A DNA stretch of 64,000 nt from Entoloma clypeatum. Its lineage: Eukaryota; Basidiomycota; Agaricomycetes; Agaricales; Entolomataceae. The stretch lies in contig OY751490.1 of NCBI GenBank assembly GCA_963565915.1, positions 1,178,001 through 1,242,000 on the forward strand, given 5' to 3'. The translations under genes were made by a program, and so were the position numbers. The notes beneath the pieces were generated by a model. That model did not search any database and had not been told where the DNA came from. It was given only the letters and a program-made list of their open reading frames with translations. Every line of letters starts with the position of its first letter. Position 1 is the stretch's first letter. Shown in pieces: positions 39,208-51,093 of the stretch.

Positions 39208-39557
39208 TGATAGAGGGGGAACCTTACTACTACTGTACTATTACAACCGGGTGTTCATGCACATGATCAAAAAGTTTTTCCGACAAAGCCCCAAAATCTC
39301 AATAAATCGAGAAGAATTCAAAGAAAATATCAGAAAAAAATGGCTGTGATGTGTGACTGAACATCCGGTCGTAATAGTACAGTAACCTTTGAGAGGTGTT
39401 TGCAAAGTGGGGGTTACTCGGTAAGAGTGTTATATTGCACAGAGAATAAGGACAGTCTTATATACTAGTCTACTTATTTGTACATTATTTGTATGTCATG
39501 GGATTGAGCACATGACGCTATAGATGAAATATCTATAGGAGTGGAATTCGTTCAACA
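39208..39557 (-). repeat. 3' LTR of copia B copy 1
   Basis: Plus strand TGATAGAGGG ... CGTTCAACA, 350 bp, same as 59748-60097. The minus-strand polypurine tract lies at 39558-39565. The outer edge is inferred from the point where the two copies diverge. Confidence 0.8.
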
Positions 39558-39583
39558 CTCCCCCTCGATGTGTATACATCGGA

Positions 39584-42500
39584 TTATGAAAATGTCAAGT
39601 CTAAATGTTGGCGACATCTTTCAAAGAGTTCCCGACTAAGATTTTTAGTTAGCATATCCGCGGGATTGGATGTGCCTTCAATGTACTCTACAGTGATCAA
39701 TCCACAATAGATGTATTGTCGGATGACATGATATCTTAGATCAATATGTTTAGTATGGCGTTCCTGTACAGGGTTGTTCCCAATAAAGATTGAGCCATGA
39801 TTGTCAGCATAGATCGGGACATTCTGCATTAGAAAGCCAATCTCCTGGAAGAGCTGGATTACCCATTTTACTTGGCGACCACAATCGGACATCGCCATGT
39901 ACTCTGCTTCAGTAGATGAGTGAGCAATGGTTTTTTGTAGACGACAAGTCCAGCCTACAGAAGCACCTGCAAGATTCAGGAAAAAGCCGGTGCAGCTTCG
40001 ACGCTTAATTTTGTTGGATGCCCAGTCAGAATCCATGTAGGCATGTAAGCCCACATTTTGATCACCGGAATACGTCAGTCGGTAATCAGAAGTGCCCATG
40101 AGATAGCGGATTATATACTTTGCTTTATCAATGTGTTCCTGGGTAGGATTTGCCAAGAACTGTGATAATGTAATCATGGCAAAGGCAATATCGGGTCGTG
40201 TACTGATCATTAAATATAGCAGAGACTCTATGATCTGCTGAAATTGTGATCGAAGCGCAGCAGTGGCAGTGCCAGCATTTGCTGTCGGCTTGTATCCGGT
40301 AGGTAGGGGAGTCTTGGTGATCGTTGCATTTGTCATGCTGAATCTCTACTACTTTCTGTAAATAGGCACATTGATTGATCATGATCGTATTCTTGGTATG
40401 CGTGATGCGCATTCTCAAGAATTCAGTGGGTTCACCTAGATCACGAGATTCCCAAATAGCCATGAATTCGGCTCTTTTAACAGTTGTAAGCTTAGCGTCT
40501 GGTCCCATGAACATTGCATCATCGACATAGATTATTGCTAGTATGATGGTTCCATTCGGGGAATAGAAAACAAAGATTCCGGCGTCAGATATGACCCTTC
40601 GGAAACCTAGTTTCTTCATGGATTTCTCCATGGCATGCCACCATGCAAGTCCAGCCTGCTTTGAACCATAAATAGCCTTATGCAGGCGCCAAACAAGAAG
40701 TTCTTTGCCTTTTATTTTGAAGCCTTCAGGTTGCATCATGTATAATTCTTCCTGGAGTTTCCCATAAAGGAAAGCAGCAGTTACGTCAATTGTGAGAATC
40801 ACCCAACTCTCAAGTGTGGCGGTAGCGAGCATGAGATGTACTGTCTTGAATCAAACTACAGGAGAGAATACCTTGTCAAAATTGATTCCCTCAATTTGTG
40901 AGAACCCTTGTGCAACAAGCCGAGCCTTTTTATGGCCATCAGTCTTTATGTCAAAGACCCATCGTGATCCAATGGCCTTCCGTCTGGTCAGTAAAGGTGT
41001 TAGATCATAGACATCATGCTGCTTGATGCTATCAAGTTCCTTATGGCATGCGTCCAACCACTCATCCTGGAGGTTTTTCAGCATTCTGGCAATGTTGCGA
41101 AACTTCATCTCCCGGATATCACGGAACTGTGAGAGATTAGATTCAGAGTGAGGAATGGCTGATGCAAGTAGCGCGTTCAACTCAGGGATCTGTTTTGTGT
41201 CTCCCCCTCGTTTCCGAACTAATTGTTCTAGGTACAAGTTAAATGCTTTTGGACCTAGCTCCACATCATTGATCATTTCATGCAGTAAGCTCTCCGCATC
41301 CGTATCTTCCAAAGGTTTGTCATCAGGAACTTTGGGGTCATCAGGAGGAGTACCGGAAGATCCACTAGGCCCTGCGTCAGGTGGGGCTAAGGGGGAACTA
41401 GGTTCCACTTCTTCCTGTCATGATCAGGGAACAGTGCAGAGCCAGGAAGGTTCACGCTGCTGTTTCTCTCGATTCACGGCTTCACGCCAAGAGCATGTGC
41501 GATTGATATCGCATTGTTGTTGCGCAGGGTGCCGTTGCTCCCCATAATCAACATCGTCATCAGGGTTTCTGCCATCCTGAGACTCATCATGGGAAGGCTC
41601 ATTTCCCATGGGTGTGTGTTGTGGCACTTTGGTATCCGGACACCTCGGAAAAAGTGTTTCATCGAATACCGCGGTAGTACCAATAAAGATACTGTTTTTA
41701 TCAGTCATTAACTGATATGCTTTCATTCCTGGTTTAAAACCCATAAAGGTCATAAGCTCTGCATGTGGATTTAATTTATTCACATGGTGTTCTTCAGGAA
41801 TATAAACATAGGCAGCGCAGCCTAAAACATGGAGATTAGATACATCCGGTTTTTCCCCTTTTAGAGATTCAAAAGGTGTTTTCCAATAAAGTCATTTAAT
41901 TGGTGTGCGATTATAGACATGCATGGTGTGTAAAACGCAAAACTCCCACCATGATTGTGGTAAGCAGGCGGCAAATTGCATCGCCTGTGCTTTCTCTACA
42001 ATGGTGCAGTTAATCCTTTCGGCTCGACCATTTTGTTGGGGTGTATTTGGAGCTGAAATTTCCATGGCAATTCCAAGATCCTCGAGGTATTTTACTACCC
42101 CAGTTTCCTTTTTGAACTCTCCCCCTCCATCAAAACACCATCAGCAAAATTGGGCATTAAACTGGGTTTTCATAAGTGTTGTCCACTTTTTGAATGCATC
42201 AGAGGTATCGGATTTGAGTTTCAACAATACCGTCCAAGCATGCCCAGAATAGTCATTGAAGAAGCTGACGTAGTATTTAAATTTGTGATAGGAGGCGATT
42301 GGGAACTCTTTGAGGTCCGAATGGAGCAACTCAAAGGGTCTGGAAGCACGTGAAGATGAAGGAGGGAAGCTTTTCAACCTCAACTTTGCTTCTGCGCAGG
42401 GACGGCATGGCTTATCCTTAAGGGGAAATTGGACATCCCTTGGGAATCCATCACATGCGTCGGGTGCCTTTTTCAGGACATCTTTACCAGGGTGTGCAAA

Positions 42501-43706
42501 CTGCTGATGCCAAATGCTGTAATCAGCTTTATAGACATCGATATTTCTAGCATTTAGCTGCATGATTTGTTCAACGTGTGTATTTACCCAGTATATGGTC
42601 AAACCGGGAAAATGAGGTTCACATCTTAGTACACACTTTCCATCTTTGAAGGAACTAAGATTGTCAGCTGAGCCAGCGACATTTAATCCAGATTCTTGAA
42701 GAATTTCGCCCATCGACATGAGGCGAGTGGAAAGCTCTGGGATGTGTAGAACCGGATAAAGCTGAGTCGTTAGACTTCTTGGCTTTCCTTGACGTGATGG
42801 TATCGTGTGAGTGATAAACACGGACCCTCTTCCTTTTATAGAGATCTTTGCTTTGCCAGCAGTTTGGGCAGTATGGACAGATTTCTCTTCCTCGTACGTT
42901 GCAAAGTGACTCATCTCTGCGGTGAAGTGCATACTAGTGCCGGAATCCATGATCCACTTGGCGTCATTAGTATCTTTGGATTTGTTCTTACATTTTGAAC
43001 ATGAGGCAAAATGATCATATATTTCCTCCATGAAGGAGGCAGCAACGACAGGTAATTTTAAATAACTACAACCCAGTTCTAGTGACTCATCACGAATCTG
43101 GGTGTGTTCTTCTGTCATTGTGTGCTCATGTGAAACTTGTGAAAGAACGTACCTTGGGTCGTTGCATGACGAACCTCCAAAAAGCTCATCGTCGACATCA
43201 TCCGCCCAACTGAAACAGGTCCGCTTGGACGGTCCAGGTTCATCTTCATCATACTCGTATTCCTCATTGAAGTCCATCACCGTATCGGCATCATAATCTT
43301 GGCATTCCATCAGAAACAGGGAAGCTTCGTCCATTACCTCATTGTCAGGAGTTGAATATATCCCCAGAATGTCTTTGGGGTATATGATGTTATTGACATT
43401 TTGGAGGGTCTGGGATGTTCCCACAATGCCAAGAGATGTGACGACATCATGCGTGGCCTGCATCTCAGGGTACATTGATGGTTCATTAACTGGAGCACCT
43501 GTGAAATGCTGCACGGATGTGTTTGTCATGTGATCAAGAAGCTCTCTCACACCTGCAGTCATGATATGTTCAGCGGGACTCGATGTCAACCGCAATTTGA
43601 GAGGAGGATGACAATGAGGGTCAGTCGTCCGAGTAGAAGATTGTTGGGAGGGAATGATGCGTCCTGAGCCCGTGACAGTGGTGAAGGAAGGTGTTGGCAG
43701 ATTCTG
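39584..43706 (-). pseudogene. copia B gag-pol, decayed
   Basis: From the 5' side: Gag remnant; CSKC segment and protease WIMDSGTSMHFTAEM (about 42945); pre-integrase HQQFAHPGKDVL; integrase start LHSDLKEFPIASYHKF; linker rich in Pro/Asp; RT (RWVFDIKTDGHKKARLVAQG, IIYVDDAMFMG near 40530); RNase H (YMDSDWAS, SSTEAEYMAMSDCG), ending at TAA 39584-39586. Several frame breaks: a frameshift near 40335 shared with copy 2, and stops near 40849, 41893 and 42138 that fit CGA-to-TGA. The copy at 59748 still has CGA at the site matching 40849. Confidence 0.9.
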
Positions 43707-43964
43707 TAAGGGCAACCACTTTCACTTTTCACTCTTCCTTTCCTTTCTATTCCACCATCTCCGACATCCTCTGATCGTATCCGCTGTCTCTGACATCTTA
43801 TCCGCCTCTCCGCATCCGACGACTCCACCCCCATCTGCTACTCCGCACGTCGGATCGCAGGTACTATCATTCATCCTTCATCACTACTCCCGATCATTGC
43901 TCATCATTCATGTGTCTCGTTTTATCTCTTATTTCATATCTCATTTTACTATTTATCTCGCTAG
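43707..43964. other. Unassigned sequence between copia B copy 1 and copia A copy 4
   Basis: Pyrimidine-rich, no credible gene. It continues after copia A copy 4 at 49749 (TSD GCTAG). Confidence 0.5.
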
Positions 43965-44274
43965 TGTTGAAGTTCCACCTGGGCGCTAGCCACAGGTGTA
44001 CTGAGCAACATAGCTACAGTGGAAGTACTCTACGATACCGCTATGGTCACTTACATGGTTTGGAGGGGGTAAGGCTAGTGAGAGCGGTTGAGGCTGGTGA
44101 GAGCGATGGAGCTGGTTAAGAGTCAAGAGACAACTTATTGATATTGACAGTTTCCTGGTCTTATATACCGTACTACTGTTTGTACCAACCAAACAAGTAT
44201 GTAATGAAGATATGTAAAGGTCACGTGATGTAATCTAATCTAATCTAATCTACGTGATGGGAAAAGTTTCAACA
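43965..44274 (-). repeat. 3' LTR of copia A copy 4
   Basis: 310 bp, TGTTGAAG ... TTTCAACA, followed by the polypurine tract (plus-strand C run 44275-44281). Confidence 0.96.
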
Positions 44275-44349
44275 CCCCCCCATATTTAGTACATATTTCT
44301 AAATACATCTTACTTTTTCCCACATATATATATAGGTACTTTGTTTCAC

Positions 44350-47300
44350 CTAGTTTTTTATCAATCCGAAGTACGGGATAAACTTGGAAAAGAGGATTTT
44401 TCCCAGATTCTTAGTTAAGAGGTCTGCAGGGTTGTTCACTCCTTCAATAAATTCGACCGTAATTATCCCTTCGGAGACTTTTTCTCTGACGAAGTGGAAT
44501 CGCACGTCAATGTGCTTGGATCGCTTCTCAGTTACAGGGTTGGATGCGATGAAGACGGAGCTGTTGTTATCTCCGTAGATCGGTACTGATCCGATCTGTA
44601 TTCCAAGTTCGGCAAGCATCCTTCTCAGCCATGTTGCTGCGCGACTGCAGTCTGATAACGCCATATACTCTGCTTCTGTGGAAGAGAGGGCGATGGTCTT
44701 TTGCGCCGATGATACCCATGTTACTGCTCCAGATGCCAGTGATATGAAGAAGCCAGTGGTAGACCTCCTCGTGTTTTCATCTGACGCCCAGTCGGAGTCT
44801 GTGAATGCATAGATTCCTTTCCCTGAGTCACCATCATACATGATTGCGTAATTCTTTGTCGCTTTCAGATATCTGCAAATATCCCTAGCCACTTCTAAAT
44901 GGCATTTGGTGGGATTTGCGGAAAATTGCGACATTTTGATCACAGCAAAACAGATGTCTGGCCTTGTTCCAATCATCAGATATAGAAGTGATCCGATGAT
45001 GGATTGGTACTTTGATCGAAGTTCTGCATTGGGTTCATCTTCGGACATCATGGGTTTGTAGCCCGTAGGAAGTGGGGTATGGGTGGCGTTAGATTCGCTC
45101 ATCCCCATTTGTTCGAGTATTTTCTCAAGGTAAGGTACTTGATCGATGAAGATACGTTTCCCGTGTTGCCTTATTTGGATAGAGAGAAATTCTTTCGGTT
45201 CCCCATCAGGCACAAGGTGCCCTAGGTCCCTACATTCCCATGTGGTCATGAAGGCCTTCTTTTTCTCTAGCGTATATTCCCGGTTTGTGCCGAGAAAAGC
45301 AGAGTCGTCGACATAGATGACAGCGATTACAATTTCCCCGCTGGTACTTTTGTGAATGAACACTCCCGCATCGGAGTGAAGCCGGACAAAGCCGAGCTTT
45401 TTCATGGAGGAATCAAGTTCCCTCCACCAGGCTAATGCGGCCTGCTTAAGTCCATATAGAGCTTTGAATAGTTGGTACACGAGGTGCTCTTTCCCTTTTA
45501 CTATGTAGCCCTCAGGCTGTCGCATGTAAATGACTTCTCGGAGCGTTCCGTAGAGGAAGGCTGATGAGACGTCCAACAGTGTCATGAACCACCCTTCAAG
45601 GGCTGTCAATGCCAGTATTAGTCGGACGGTTTCATATCTTACGACTGGTGAGAAGATCTGATCAAAGTCGATCCCTTCTACCTGTGAAAAGCCTTTTGCG
45701 ACAAGGCGTGCTTTCAGACGCCCGTCGGATTTTTCGTTATAAACCCATTTGTTCCTTAGAGCTTTCCTCCCTGCAGGCAGGGGTACTAGCTCCGTGATCA
45801 CCCCGCGGCGTTTGAGCATGTCTAGCTCTTTACGTTCAGCCGCATACCAGTCTTCTTTATTTGGAAGAGGGTATATGTCTTTATGGGACATTTCAATGAT
45901 GCCAACTTGAGCTGATATCGCCTCCATCAGGAGGTCATTCATCCATGCCGTTTGACCGCCCAATCTCCGTCTTCGATCTAATTTTTCAAGATCAGACGCT
46001 GGAGTGTCTTCCCCATAGATGCTTCCTGGCATCTTCCGAACTCGTCGTTCCCTGATCGGTCGATCTGGTACTTGCTCGGGTTCCGGAGTGGGTACTCGCG
46101 GTTCGTCATCAGGCTCACTGGCAGGCATTTCGTTGTCTGATTCAGGTTGATCCTGTTCAATGGGAACTGGGTTATGAGGTGTTTCGTTGTGACTGTCGTC
46201 GTCATTGCTGCGGGGAATGAGATCCTCAAACTCATCAGCCGGCTCTGGGTTTTCCATTTCTGGGTGGTTTTCTGGCAACGGGTCGATATGGCATCTAGGG
46301 TACTTGCTTTCATCAAAGATAGCTTTCCCTCCCATGAAAATTGTGTTGGTCTCAGGATCCATGAAGCGGTATCCTTTGACCCCTGGTTTCGATCCGAGAT
46401 AAATCATCAATCGGGATCTTGATTCCAGGGAGTTCCTACGTTTCTCCTTTGGGATATATACATATGCTTGACATCCAAATACTCTGACGCTGGACATGTC
46501 GGGGATCTCATTGGTCACCCTGAAGTAAGGGGTTTTCCATTCAAGACGCTGCATGGGGGTTCTGTTATAGAGAAATGCTGCGTGTTCCAAACAGAATTCC
46601 CACCACATGGGCGGTAAGCATGCATCGAAGCGCAATGCCTGAGATTTTTCCCATAGTGTTCGATTGATTCTTTCTGCTCTACCATTCTGCTGGTGCTGAT
46701 ATGGGAGCGTGACGTCGATCAGAATTCCATGATCGGCAAGTACATCTTTGTATTCGTCAAATTCTCCACCTCCATCAACTCGCCACTTCTTAGGAGTAGC
46801 GGCAAATTGGTTCTGGATCATCGCAAGAAACTGTCTTAGTGCCGTGATGGCACCAGACTTTTTCCTAAGCAAGACGACCCAGACATGAGATGAAAAATCG
46901 TCCAGAAACGTGAGGAAGTATTTGTACTTGTGGTACGATGCCGTGGATATCTGTTTCAGGTCTGAATGAATCAGGTCGAAGGGTTTGACAGCCCTCGTCA
47001 TTGAATTGGGGTATGACTGATTCGGCATTTTCCCTTTGAGGCACCCCGTGCAGCTTTCCTGTGATTTCTCACGTACTAACGTTCTGGGTACTCCTTTGGT
47101 ACTAGTGGGAATTTTATTGAGCGCCTGGTCATTTGGGTGGCCAAGACGTTTATGCCAGGTTTCAACAGTGATTTCGCTAGAGATCGCGTGGATTTGGTCA
47201 TAGCGTATTTCAGTGTCTAACCAGTAAATGGTTTATCCGATGAAATGAGGCGAAAACTGTATTTTGTTCAGCCCTTTAGAGATATTAATTTCTCCGCGCA

Positions 47301-49071
47301 TTCCATCAACTTTGTAACCATGGTTAAGGAAGACGCCTAGGGACAATAGACGTGTGTCCATATCCGGAATATAAAATACCGGTCGTAGGAGATGGGTTTT
47401 AGTTTCCCCATTTAGGGTATGCCGTACTGGAACGGCCCCAACTCCGAGTATCTCCAGTTTCTTTCCCTTTGCAGCTGTTTGGACAAATGGCTTAGCCTTG
47501 AGAGGCCTGTAGTATGCAAAGTCCTTGAACTCATGGGTAAAGTGTAACGAGGCACCGGAGTCTAAGATCCATTGTGCGCGTTCTTTCTCCTTACAGTGTG
47601 TGCATGACACAAAGTGCTTTGTATATTTTTTATATAGATCGCTGTCAATATGATCCATACATTCTGCACTAGTACTAGCTAATATTTTACACGTCTGAAA
47701 GGAGGTGTTTTTAGCTTTCCTTATTTGGTCAGATTCAGGAGAGGGAGATGACGAACCGTCAAGTTCAATAAGCCCATCTTCGAATTGATCCGGCCCCATT
47801 CGTTCCTGGTTGATGTCCATCATCTTCAGCGATTCTTCTATCGAGGGGGCTACGCGACGCTGTTTAGCCGGCCTTTCGTCAATGTCAGAAATGATGGTAT
47901 CTAGGATACGAAGGTTCGATCCAGAGGGACGAGCACCAATGTTCCGCGCGAGTTTGCGGATGTGATCGTTCTTTTTCCACACGGACGGCTTTCCAGAAGG
48001 AAGCCCGGTGTACTGTGACGGAGGGGGGTTCATGCGTTGCAGGAGCGACTGCATTTTTCCGGAATCGGGCTGTGCGGTACTTGTCATTTTCCCGTGGCCA
48101 GTGATGGTGGTGAAGGACGGTGCCGGAAGAGGGGGGAAGTGAATGGCAGGAGCAACGAACTCAACTGTTTCTTCCACATGATCGGACGTGTTGTCCGCAT
48201 TGTTAGCGCTTTTCTTCTGATTGCGCCAGCGTCCCTTTCCCTTCTTCTTCTCAGAAGCGGTACTTGGGTTGGCCGAGTTAGGCTGCTCGTCAGCATCGTT
48301 CTGCGAGGTACTCGGCTTTTGCTGCCTTTCCCATTTGGGGTCCTGCCCCTTGCGCTTTGTCCCGGAGATTTTCCGGGCCTGCTCGTTGGACGCCCGAGTA
48401 GACCCGACCGAATACTTGCGCCTGAACTCCGAGATGATGCTCTCGGCGACGGCTTTGTAGGTGAAATCGTCGGCATCGTAGACCTGGAAAAGGGCGGTGG
48501 AGAGTGACGACCAGGCGTCGGGAATCGCATTGGCCAGGATCATTGCCTGCATCAGATCAGGGACGATAAAGTTCGAATCGGCGAGCCGGGCGAAAAGAGA
48601 CCCCAGGCGTTCGATTTCAGGCACGGGGTCGCGTCCAGACAGCTTGAAGGTGGCGGCGGCCTTGAAGTCGCTGAAGATGACAGCCGGGGATACCTTGGAG
48701 TAGGCATCCTTTAATGACTTCCAGGTGTCTTTTGAGGAAGTGGCGTCCTTGATGTGGCGTCTGATCGCCTCAGAGACCTTCAGGCGTATCGCCCCAAGAG
48801 CTACGTCATCGTCCCTGATCCAGGCTTTTTCTTCCTTGCGGAAGCCGGGCTGGTCGACCGTGGTAGCCAGCACAGGGGGAGCAGCAGCAGTGGCCCCAGG
48901 TGTGGAGACTGTGGTGGTGAAGTCGGCGATGACAGGGCGGGGGATGTCGCCAGAAACAAGGTGCCAGACTCCTTGATGGAGGAGGTAAGACTTCATTTTC
49001 TCGGCCCAGCTCTGGTAGTCGATGCCGTCAAAGGCAGTGATTGTGTCGAGGGCAGAACGAGAGGTAGACAT
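44350..49071 (-). pseudogene. copia A Gag-Pol polyprotein with one nonsense mutation
   Basis: Same domain order and length as copies 2 and 3. Start at the conserved ATG (49071, MSTSRSAL). A single TAA at 47233-47235 replaces the Gln codon (CAA) of FIGQTIYWLDTEI between protease and integrase. The rest is open: integrase HSDLKQ, VDGGGEF, GRAERINRT; RT YVDDSAFLG; RNase H to TAG-type end at 44350. Translation would stop after Gag and protease. Gag matches copy 2 while the linker (KILASTSAECMDHI) matches copy 3, a mosaic pattern. Confidence 0.93.
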
Positions 49072-49421
49072 TGTAGATGAATCTAAAAAAGGGTTCCCAA
49101 TCAGTGATGTGTTATGAATATGATTCAAGAAAACAATTAAATGATTCCTTATGACATATTCCCTTTAGGAATAGCGGTCACGGGAAAGCCCTTTATATGT
49201 CAGAAACGTACAAGGTGCGATCAACGTTTCCACATGGAGTGTACTAGGTCAATCCCCTTAGGGACGCCTCATGACAGGTACTTGTCGTAATGACGTTCCC
49301 AGGTTCATATGTGAAGAAGTAAGACTCAGAACCTAGATCTTTTGATCGGTTCTTTGCCAACCAGGGTAGAGTGGGCAGGTACTCGCTGTTGCCAGTGTTT
49401 CTCAAGTCCCTCTGCTATCCG

Positions 49422-49433
49422 GGGCCCATAACC
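49422..49433 (-). other. Primer-binding site of copia A copy 4
   Basis: Plus-strand GGGCCCATAACC next to the 5' LTR; initiator tRNA-Met anticodon-arm complement. Confidence 0.85.
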
Positions 49434-49743
49434 TGTTGAAGTTCCACCTGGGCGCTAGCCACAGGTGTACTGAGCAACATAGCTACAGTGGAAGTACTCT
49501 ACGATACCGCTATGGTCACTTACATGGTTTGGAGGGGGTAAGGCTAGTGAGAGCGGTTGAGGCTGGTGAGAGCGATGGAGCTGGTTAAGAGTCAAGAGAC
49601 AACTTGTTGATATTGACAGTTTCCTGGTCTTATATACCGTACTACTGTTTGTACCAACCAAACAAGTATGTAATGAAGATATGTAAAGGTCACGTGATGT
49701 AATCTAATCCAATCTAATCTACGTGATGGGAAAAGTTTCAACA
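49434..49743 (-). repeat. 5' LTR of copia A copy 4
   Basis: 310 bp partner of 43965-44274; TSD GCTAG follows. Confidence 0.96.
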
Positions 49744-49775
49744 GCTAGCTTGCAGGGGAATCCTTAGAACTTTCT

Positions 49776-49853
49776 CTTCGGATCTCCCTTGCAAGGTGTG
49801 TGTTGTATTACTTATCAGACTGCTCAATCTAAACTTCGGATCTCCCTTGCAAG
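49776..49853 (+). repeat. Direct 20-mer repeat in spacer
   Basis: CTTCGGATCTCCCTTGCAAG occurs at 49776-49795 and 49834-49853, in the 171 bp left between copia A copy 4 and gypsy-2. No gene seen. Confidence 0.85.
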
Positions 49854-49914
49854 TATCTGAGTTTGAGTCTTGGATCGTAAGGTCGCCCTTACAGTAGAAA
49901 GTTCTCTTCTAATT

Positions 49915-50302
49915 TGTTACGGACTTACCGGTTTGTATGTTACGCACTTTTCCCTTGCATTGTACCTTCGTTATTTCTTTGACTCATCGGACCGCTTATT
50001 CATTTGCCTTTACTCTACCATTCTCCTTTAGTATACTTCGCTCCCGCGCTGACTCGCACTCCGCAGTAGGGATTACTCAGTCCGCAGTCGTCTGACTCAC
50101 TTCGCACTGCCTTTCCGCAGTTACTGACTCATCCGCACTGCCTTCCACAGCTACTGACTCACTCGCTACCGCTCGTAGCCAGTACTATATAAACCCCATG
50201 TACCATAGCTACATTCCTTAGATTTAGCAATCACTTTGCTCTTCGCCTTTCCACTTCCTGCATACTCTGCCCGAACCTTGGAACGGTTTGTTAAGCAGAA
50301 CA
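49915..50302 (+). repeat. 5' LTR of gypsy-2
   Basis: TGTTACGGACTTACC ... GCAGAACA, 388 bp. It carries TGACTCA at 50093, 50125 and 50155, TATATAA at 50186-50192 and the self-primer AGATTTAGCAA at 50220-50230 (again 34 nt after the TATA start). The self-priming PBS is at 50305-50315. Confidence 0.95.
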
Positions 50303-50311
50303 AGTTGCTAA

Positions 50312-50760
50312 ATCTCGTTAGGTTCCCCCAGAGCGAAGAGAGCAACTACCAGACGAGTCAAGACGTCGCGCTTCTTTGAAGACTTTACCAGTAACCCATT
50401 CAGCATGCCAGAAGCCTGACAGGAGGAGCTAAGTCCTCGAGACAGTATCGATTTTACACTCATCCAGCAGTACATCGAATCGGAGATCCGTCGCATCCTA
50501 CAGCAGGTGCTTGACGAAGAACTAGACAACGACGAGCATCGCCCCCACGGCGAGATAGCAGAGAGCATCCATATTGCTCGGCAACACCAGATCGCGCGTT
50601 ACAACGCCCGACAGAACAAACTCGAAAGTTTTTGCGTTCAAGAAGGACCTCAGACAGGTCGGATCACAGAGATCAGAGAGTTTATCGGTGTCCAGACAAC
50701 CATTATCAGAAGATTGATTAGGACGCTCACATCGAGACGTCCCAGAGCCACATCATCACG
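50312..50760 (+). CDS. gypsy-2 ORF1
   Basis: Counterpart of 18394-18843, without ATG, including DFTLIQQYIESEIRRILQQ and TEIREFIGVQTTIIRRLIRT. One TGA near 50417 (GCC TGA; CGA in gypsy-1) breaks the frame. Role unknown. Confidence 0.45.
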
Positions 50761-51093
50761 TCTTACTCGAAGCAGCAGATCTATGCCCACTTCACCACCG
50801 AAGAACAACAGACCGAGTACAACCGCTGGGCACGAAACGAGAGACTTGACCCCTTCTCGAGACCAACAGACGCGCAGGAACAGAGATTCCTTAGAGATTT
50901 ACAGAGGAAATACTCTGAACGTTTTGCCACCGATTCCGCTGACGAGTCCCCTGATGAATTTACTTTTGACTCCGCGCAGTCAGATATCGAACAGACGCCT
51001 AGAACAGGGACTCATTTTCAATCCTTACCTGTATCCCGAACCCCATCTTCATCCCAACAACCCGACTCCTCTTCTTCTCCACAGACTCTAAAC

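Larger units (their letters stand above)
39208..43706 (-). mobile_element. Ty1/copia retrotransposon, family B copy 1 (5'-truncated)
   Basis: Minus-strand copia element of a second family, with a 350 bp 3' LTR, RNase H, RT, integrase, protease and part of gag. Similarity stops near 43706 in gag (after PLQNLPTPSFTTVTG), so gag start and 5' LTR are lost. The left LTR edge (TGATAGAGGG) is preceded by TTCTA, as in copy 2. Confidence 0.9.
43965..49743 (-). mobile_element. Ty1/copia retrotransposon, family A copy 4, full length
   Basis: 5779 bp, LTRs 43965-44274 and 49434-49743 (310 bp each, two differences counted), TSD GCTAG at 43960-43964 and 49744-49748. The polyprotein has one premature stop. 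Confidence 0.97.
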
